Origin: Thermoplasmata archaeon
GTDB lineage: Archaea; Thermoplasmatota; Thermoplasmata; Thermoplasmatales; Thermoplasmataceae
Reading direction: 5' to 3'
NCBI GenBank assembly: GCA_021835265.1
Contig: JAKBQK010000246.1
Span: forward strand, 1 to 9,643
Length of the DNA stretch: 9,643 nucleotides
Of this stretch, positions 5,135 through 9,643 are shown piece after piece (position 1 is the stretch's first letter; every line of letters starts with the position of its first letter). A model generated the notes under the pieces. That model had not been told where the DNA came from, made no database searches, and saw only the letters and a list, made by a program, of their open reading frames with translations. Made by a program: the position numbers and the translations under genes.

Positions 5135-6958
5135 TTGATTGCAATGGAAGAAAGGAATAAATATCCCGAAGTCAGATTTGCCAGTGACTTTGAGATAAGC
5201 AAGAATGCACCGTTCAAGACCGTCGATGAGTTTATAGGTGCCATGAGGAACCTTATCTCAGATGACATGATGCTAATAAGGGTTACAGAAAGCTTGTGCC
5301 CAATATGTGTTGATGATGAGAAATTCGACCAGATGAGAATTCCAGCCATAGTTTATGAAAATGCTGGAGAAGTAAAGTTAATAAAGGAATGCGCTGAGCA
5401 TGGAATAACAAAGGAGAAATACTGGGAAGATTACGATATGTACCAGGAAGCCAAAAAATGGCAGGACCCCGGAGTTAAGATATTAAACCCACATGTTGCA
5501 TACCTTGAGTCAAAAATAGTTTGTCCTACACACTGCGGACTTTGCGTAAAACATAAGTCACATACTGGACTCGGAAATGTAGTAGTTACAAACAGGTGTG
5601 ACCTTTCCTGCTGGTACTGTTTCTTCTATGCAAAAGAGAATGAGCCAATTTACGAGCCATCACAGGATCAGGTCAGAATGATGCTAAGAAGGATGAGAAA
5701 TGAAAAACCAGTAGGAGCTAATGCAGTTCAAATAACAGGTGGAGAACCAACAATCAGAGACGACATACTTGATGTGATCAAAATAGCCAGAGAAGAGGGA
5801 TATGAACACATACAGTTGAACACGAACAGTGTAAGAGCAGCCTTTGACCCAGATTTCCCGAAGAAGATAAGAGAAGCTGGTTCCAACGTAGTTTATACGA
5901 GTTTTGATGGACCGACCCCAAGATCAAACCCAAAGAATTTCTGGGAAATTCCGGCCGCATTACAGAATTACAAGAATGCTCCAATGGGAGTGGTTCTGGT
6001 TCCAACAGTTATAGGCGGAATAAATGATATGTACCTTGGTGATACAATCAGATTTGGTCTTTCTAACATCGATTCGGTTAGGGCAGTAAACTTCCAGCCA
6101 GTAAGTTTGGTAGGAAGAATGCCAGACAGAATGAGAGAAAAACAGAGAGTCACCATACCAGGATGCATAAAGAAGATTGAGCAACAGACTGATGGTATGA
6201 TCGGAAGAGAAGACTTCTTCACAGTTCCTTCTACTACAAAGGTTTCAAACTTTGTTGAGCAGCTAAAAGGAAAGGATATGTACAAACTTTCAATACATTT
6301 TGCCTGTGGAATGGGAACTTATCTCTTCAAGGAAGGAGACAAGATTACTCCAATAACCAGATTCATAGATGTAAGAGGAATGTTCGAGTACATTGGTGAA
6401 CTTGCGGATGATATAAAGGATTCATCATTCAAGACTGTTAGGAAAGTAACTTCAGCAGCAAAACTGTTAGCCAGTCTCAAGAAATTCGTGGACTATGAAA
6501 AGGCACCGAAGGATTTCAGTATAAAGGACATGGTATATAACGCATTTACTGAGGGAGATTACCACGGATTAAAGGCTTTCCACTACAAGAGTATGTTCAT
6601 AGGATTCATGCACTTCATGGACCCATACACATATGATGTGGACAGAGTTGAAAGATGCGATATCCATTATGCAATGCCTGATGGAAGGGTTGTTCCATTC
6701 TGTGCTTTCAATGTTATACCTGAGCTCTACAGAGATGCAACGCAGAGAAAGTATTCAATTCCTGCTAAAACATATGAAGAGAGAACAGGAAAGAACCTGA
6801 AGAAGGAAAAGTACTTCAGGGAGTACACACTGGAAGAAAAGAAGTCTATACTAAACTTCTACGAGAAGAGCATAGGCAGGAAACTTTCACAGGATGAGAT
6901 TGGACTCAATCTCAACGAAGCCATACCAGTGATATCTTCTGACAAACCAGAAGATTAA
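5135..6958 (+). CDS. tes: Tes-like radical SAM tetraether (GDGT) lipid synthase
   Basis: A 607-residue radical SAM enzyme resembling tetraether synthase (the MJ0619/MA_1486 family). That family joins the phytanyl ends of two archaeol-type diether lipids by carbon-carbon bonds to give membrane-spanning tetraethers. An N-terminal rubredoxin-like site has CPIC (55-58) and CAEH (86-89). CPTHCGLC (130-137) follows as an auxiliary cluster motif. The radical SAM cluster is CDLSCWYC (155-162, CX3CX2C), and GGEPT (202-206) is the SAM-binding motif. Cys344, Cys391, Cys508 and Cys523 may bind a second auxiliary cluster. The order CPxC, CxxCGLC, NRCxLxCxxCF is typical of the family. Earlier annotations of relatives include pterin methyltransferase or generic radical SAM protein. 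The TTG start is chosen from a GGTGA site 7 nt upstream. Archease follows after 14 nt. Assignment to tetraether synthesis rests on motif order and lineage; substrate is inferred. Confidence 0.87.
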   Translation: MIAMEERNKYPEVRFASDFEISKNAPFKTVDEFIGAMRNLISDDMMLIRVTESLCPICVDDEKFDQMRIPAIVYENAGEVKLIKECAEHGITKEKYWEDYDMYQEAKKWQDPGVKILNPHVAYLESKIVCPTHCGLCVKHKSHTGLGNVVVTNRCDLSCWYCFFYAKENEPIYEPSQDQVRMMLRRMRNEKPVGANAVQITGGEPTIRDDILDVIKIAREEGYEHIQLNTNSVRAAFDPDFPKKIREAGSNVVYTSFDGPTPRSNPKNFWEIPAALQNYKNAPMGVVLVPTVIGGINDMYLGDTIRFGLSNIDSVRAVNFQPVSLVGRMPDRMREKQRVTIPGCIKKIEQQTDGMIGREDFFTVPSTTKVSNFVEQLKGKDMYKLSIHFACGMGTYLFKEGDKITPITRFIDVRGMFEYIGELADDIKDSSFKTVRKVTSAAKLLASLKKFVDYEKAPKDFSIKDMVYNAFTEGDYHGLKAFHYKSMFIGFMHFMDPYTYDVDRVERCDIHYAMPDGRVVPFCAFNVIPELYRDATQRKYSIPAKTYEERTGKNLKKEKYFREYTLEEKKSILNFYEKSIGRKLSQDEIGLNLNEAIPVISSDKPED

Positions 6959-6972
6959 TCCTATTTTTTATA

Positions 6973-7380
6973 ATGTTTAAAATTATTGATCACGAAGCCG
7001 ATACAACTATAAGATTTTTTTACAGCAGTATTGATGAAATAGTAACGTCAATTATAAAGAGTTTTCAGGAAACGGTTTTAGGCAGATCGGAAGATTTGGA
7101 ATGGGGAGAACTTGAAACTATTAATATTGCAATCGATTGTAAGTTAAGCTACAAATTTTTAGCTATCGATCTTTTTAATGAAATGATTTTTTTAATGGAA
7201 GAAAAGGACATATTTCCAGTTGAGATGAAAAAGATAAGTTTTAATGGGGACGCTAACAATCTGGAGATCATCTATGGTAAGTGCCTAAACGTTAGAAATT
7301 ATAACGCTATTCCAAAAGCAGCAACAACAAACAGTGGTAAGACCTCTGACCAATTCTTTGATATAACACTTGACCTGTAA
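6973..7380 (+). CDS. Archease, RtcB RNA ligase cofactor (divergent)
   Basis: A 135-residue archease-family protein. Archease binds metal and promotes guanylylation and multiple turnover of the RtcB RNA ligase, which joins tRNA exons after intron removal. The N-terminal DHEAD (6-10) matches the family DHTAD motif that supplies a metal-binding Asp. The central helix [13 protein letters not shown] (65-77) and the closing strand ending in Asp134-Leu135 fit the fold. The stretch starting KAAT (115-118), normally continuing as TYHxL, is here TNSGKTSD, so the usual Tyr-His is missing. The start is the ATG 14 nt after the tes stop. No ribosome site is visible, and six T (6964-6969) in the gap could cause partial termination. 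It is more AT-rich than tes. RtcB is not in the window. Co-transcription with tes is likely but may only reflect compact packing. Confidence 0.87.
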   Translation: MFKIIDHEADTTIRFFYSSIDEIVTSIIKSFQETVLGRSEDLEWGELETINIAIDCKLSYKFLAIDLFNEMIFLMEEKDIFPVEMKKISFNGDANNLEIIYGKCLNVRNYNAIPKAATTNSGKTSDQFFDITLDL

Positions 7381-7424
7381 AAAAAGAAAGTGGATGTTTA
7401 GGAACCAGAACTGAGCTTATACTA

Positions 7425-7440
7425 ACTAAAGTTTTATTTT
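7425..7440 (+). promoter_or_regulatory. Promoter-like element for pdaD-leuS
   Basis: The 80-nt gap after archease contains ACTAAAG followed by TTTTATTTT, a BRE/TATA-like pair centred about 26 nt before the pdaD ATG. That is the distance expected for a leaderless transcript, and no ribosome site precedes the ATG. A second weaker candidate, CTTATACT, lies near 7416-7423. No other function is evident in this gap. Confidence 0.4.
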
Positions 7441-7460
7441 GTGAAAGTATTTACCTTAGT

Positions 7461-8009
7461 ATGACCAATTTAGTACCGAGTAAGCTTTTTTTCACCAGAG
7501 GTGTCGGAAGAGGAGATACCATGTTAAGATCCTTTGAGGAGGCACTCAGAGATGCAGGAATAGCCCAGTTTAACATCGTCGCAGTGAGTTCCATATTCCC
7601 CCCTGGTGCTCAGATAGTAAGCAGAGAGGAAGGATTGAATTATCTGAATCCTGGACAAATCCTCTTTACTGTACTTGCAAGGAACGCTTCAAATGAAATG
7701 AACAGAATGCTTTCTTCTGCAATCGGATATGCAATTCCTACAGATAGGAGCAGATGGGGGTATCTGAGCGAACACCACAGTTTTGGGGAAACGGAAAAAA
7801 AAGCTGGCTTTTTTGCCGAGAAGTTAGCAGCTGAAATGCTTGCAAGCACCACTGGTGAACAGGATCAGCTGGTGTGGGATGGCAAGAATGAAGAGTACAG
7901 ATTGAAAGATAGAATTCTACAAACTAAGAACATATGCTCAACCGCAGTGGTTTTGAAGGAGGATGAATGGACAACCACCATAGGTGCAGCAGTATTGATA
8001 GTTGAATGA
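7461..8009 (+). CDS. pdaD: Pyruvoyl-dependent arginine decarboxylase
   Basis: Decarboxylates arginine to agmatine in the cytosol. The family makes its own cofactor: the proenzyme cuts itself between two serines, and the second becomes the pyruvoyl group at the N-terminus of the larger chain. Here the site is Ser43-Ser44 in [12 protein letters not shown], matching the RISSIMPP region of the Methanocaldococcus enzyme. Glu104 in [10 protein letters not shown] aligns with the catalytic Glu of the family. The length, 182 residues, is slightly longer than the roughly 165 of the methanogen protein; extra residues lie in the linker near 133-150. Agmatine serves polyamine synthesis and, in archaea, the agmatidine modification that lets tRNA-Ile read AUA. 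That use is notable here because AUA is a very common codon in this window. The stop TGA overlaps the leuS ATG (ATGA), so the two are translationally coupled. Its own leaderless promoter is likely. Confidence 0.93.
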   Translation: MTNLVPSKLFFTRGVGRGDTMLRSFEEALRDAGIAQFNIVAVSSIFPPGAQIVSREEGLNYLNPGQILFTVLARNASNEMNRMLSSAIGYAIPTDRSRWGYLSEHHSFGETEKKAGFFAEKLAAEMLASTTGEQDQLVWDGKNEEYRLKDRILQTKNICSTAVVLKEDEWTTTIGAAVLIVE

Positions 8010-9643
8010 TCCAAATGAGTGAAGAGAAGGAATGGCAGGACAAGTGGAAGGAAAGTGGGATATTTAATTCTGAGCCTGATCATAGAAAGAAGTACCTCAT
8101 AACTGTACCGTGGCCATACACAAGTGGGCCTCTTCACGTAGGTCACGGGAGAACGTACACGTTAGCAGATATTATGGGCAGATACAAGAGGCTAATGGGG
8201 TATAATGTTCTTTTTCCAATGGGTTTTCACGAAAGTGGTACTCCAATAGGTTCAATTTCAGAAAAGATTAAACGTGGAGAAGAGAAGACAATTTCCCTAT
8301 ATAGAAAGTATATATCAGAATATGAAAATAACGAGAGTATTAATGAGATTATAGAAAGCTTCAAGGACCCGCTGAATGTAGCTAACTACTTTGCCTCAAA
8401 AATTACAAAAGATTTCATGGCATTAGGTTATTCCATTGATTGGCGAAGATCATTCAGATCAATAGATCCGGCTTATAGCAAATTTGTTCAGTGGCAATTC
8501 AGAAAACTTGGACACCTGAATTTGCTAAAACAGGGAAGTCATCCTGTTTTATACAGTCCAGAAGATGGAAATGCAGTTGGAGAAGATGATATTGAAGACG
8601 GTGACACCAACAAGGTATCCATTGAAAAATTCTCTATGGTACTTTTCAAAAATACTACTGATGATTATTATCTGGCAGCTGCATCTCTTAGACCAGAAAC
8701 CCTCTTTGCTGTTACAAACCTGTGGATCAACCCTGATTCTAAGTATATGAAAATAAGAATCAATGATAAGATAATAGTTGTTTCAGAATATGCTTCAAAA
8801 AAGGTTCTATTACAGTTCGAAGATTCAGAGGTAATTGGAGAAGTTACTACTGTTGAGTTACTGAAGGGGTCTTATACTGTTCCTTTTGCAGAAAATATAG
8901 TGAACGTTTACTCAAACCATGGAATCAATCCTGAGCAGGCTACCGGTGTAGTGTATAGTGTTCCCGGACATTCCGTTATGGACCTGAACTTTATCCACAG
9001 CCTGGACCTTGATATTCAAGCTATTCATATAATCACAGCAAAGTCTGGATTGTCAAAAGCTTCAGATTATTTGAAGAAATTTGATGATCCAGCAGTAGCG
9101 AATACAGAGATTTACAGGGACGAATTTTATGATGGATCTATGGTCAATACTTTACCATTTATAGGAGGTAAAAGCGTAAAAGATGCAAGAGATGTAATGA
9201 ACTCGAAGCTTTTTGAAAAAGGTATTGGATTTTTGTTTTATGAACCTTCAAGGCCGGCAAAGACCAGGGATGGAAAGCCAGTAATTGTCTCCATAATGCA
9301 CGACCAGTGGTTCATAGATTATTCCGATGCGGTTTGGAAAAAACATACTGTGGAAAATGTTTCAAGAATGGAGTTTTTTCCCGAGTTTTACAGGAAAAAC
9401 ATGTTTGACGTCATCGATTGGATTGAAGAAAGAGCATGTGCCAGGAAAAGAGGGCTTGGAACATCTCTTCCTCAGGATCCTTCATGGGTTATTGAATCTC
9501 TATCGGATTCAACAATCTACCCTGCGTTTTATACATTTTCTCATCTAATAGATGGAAATGTAACAGAAGAAATAGATGATGAATTCTTTGATTATGTAAC
9601 GGATGATAAGGAAGAAAGAATTCCAGAGAAGCTTGGAGATTTA
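8006..9643 (+). CDS. leuS: Leucyl-tRNA synthetase, C-terminus beyond window
   Basis: Class I synthetase that charges tRNA-Leu. The frame is open for 546 codons to the window edge; archaeal LeuRS usually exceeds 900 residues, so the KMSKS loop and anticodon domain lie outside. The HIGH motif is HVGH (44-47) in [26 protein letters not shown] follows. The CP1 editing domain carries the threonine-rich [11 protein letters not shown] (228-238) and the amino-acid-binding Asp326 in [16 protein letters not shown] (433-441) and [12 protein letters not shown] (480-491) are the archaeal/eukaryotic-type signature, usually GLGTxLPWD; Trp is replaced by Gln. The cysteine pair often found in the zinc-like segment after HPV is absent ([14 protein letters not shown]). 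I take the ATG at 8006, which overlaps the pdaD stop as ATGA; the ATG at 8015 is an alternative that removes three residues. Both active-site motifs visible are intact, so it should be functional. Confidence 0.96.
   Translation, partial: MIQMSEEKEWQDKWKESGIFNSEPDHRKKYLITVPWPYTSGPLHVGHGRTYTLADIMGRYKRLMGYNVLFPMGFHESGTPIGSISEKIKRGEEKTISLYRKYISEYENNESINEIIESFKDPLNVANYFASKITKDFMALGYSIDWRRSFRSIDPAYSKFVQWQFRKLGHLNLLKQGSHPVLYSPEDGNAVGEDDIEDGDTNKVSIEKFSMVLFKNTTDDYYLAAASLRPETLFAVTNLWINPDSKYMKIRINDKIIVVSEYASKKVLLQFEDSEVIGEVTTVELLKGSYTVPFAENIVNVYSNHGINPEQATGVVYSVPGHSVMDLNFIHSLDLDIQAIHIITAKSGLSKASDYLKKFDDPAVANTEIYRDEFYDGSMVNTLPFIGGKSVKDARDVMNSKLFEKGIGFLFYEPSRPAKTRDGKPVIVSIMHDQWFIDYSDAVWKKHTVENVSRMEFFPEFYRKNMFDVIDWIEERACARKRGLGTSLPQDPSWVIESLSDSTIYPAFYTFSHLIDGNVTEEIDDEFFDYVTDDKEERIPEKLGDL

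Noticed and set aside
4959..5144. Minus-strand 61-codon ORF with a hydrophobic stretch resembling a membrane segment
   Set aside because: It begins inside the tes start region and covers the tes promoter and ribosome site. Its composition (Phe, Ile, Tyr, Leu, Ser) is what AT-rich noncoding DNA gives by chance, and no promoter or ribosome site is evident for it.
5778..6285. Several minus-strand ORFs opposite tes
   Set aside because: They are shadows of the well-supported radical SAM gene.
1..9643. Search for CRISPR arrays, insertion sequences, tRNA/rRNA genes, or defence islands
   Set aside because: No repeat-spacer pattern, transposase, terminal inverted repeats or clover-leaf sequence was seen; all long frames are housekeeping or envelope genes.

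Overview
The window is a compact, AT-rich stretch of archaeal chromosome with seven protein genes. The protein set (AglB oligosaccharyltransferase, archaeal-type PheRS beta and LeuRS, a Tes-like tetraether lipid synthase, archease, pyruvoyl arginine decarboxylase), the short or leaderless mRNA starts and the preference for ATA (Ile) and AGA/AGG (Arg) codons all point to Archaea. A Thermoplasmata member (Thermoplasma/Ferroplasma/Cuniculiplasma-like) is the best inference. The lineage is inferred from protein style; no rRNA or tRNA gene is present to confirm it.

Layout. On the minus strand, reading leftward from about 4662, lie a small tandem ribbon-helix-helix (RHH) DNA-binding protein, pheT 5 nt behind it, and, after a 97-nt gap with its own TATA-like element, aglB, which runs off the left edge without a stop. 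On the plus strand, reading rightward from 5135, lie the Tes-like radical SAM protein, archease 14 nt behind it, an 80-nt gap with a promoter-like element, then pyruvoyl arginine decarboxylase (pdaD) overlapping leuS by ATGA. leuS runs off the right edge. The two halves diverge from a 472-bp AT-rich intergenic region (4663-5134). It holds the two divergent promoters, short inverted and direct repeats, and two further promoter-like elements that no gene explains.

How the genes fit together. Two products build the cell envelope. AglB N-glycosylates secreted and surface proteins, and Tes joins diether lipids into membrane-spanning tetraethers. The rest serve translation and RNA metabolism: PheRS beta, LeuRS, archease (RtcB ligase cofactor) and arginine decarboxylase, whose agmatine feeds polyamines and agmatidine-modified tRNA-Ile. 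No defence system, mobile element, CRISPR array or RNA gene was found. The points most worth following are the single-chain tandem RHH regulator fused by operon to pheT, the divergent control region between it and the tetraether synthase gene, and the cysteine layout of that enzyme.
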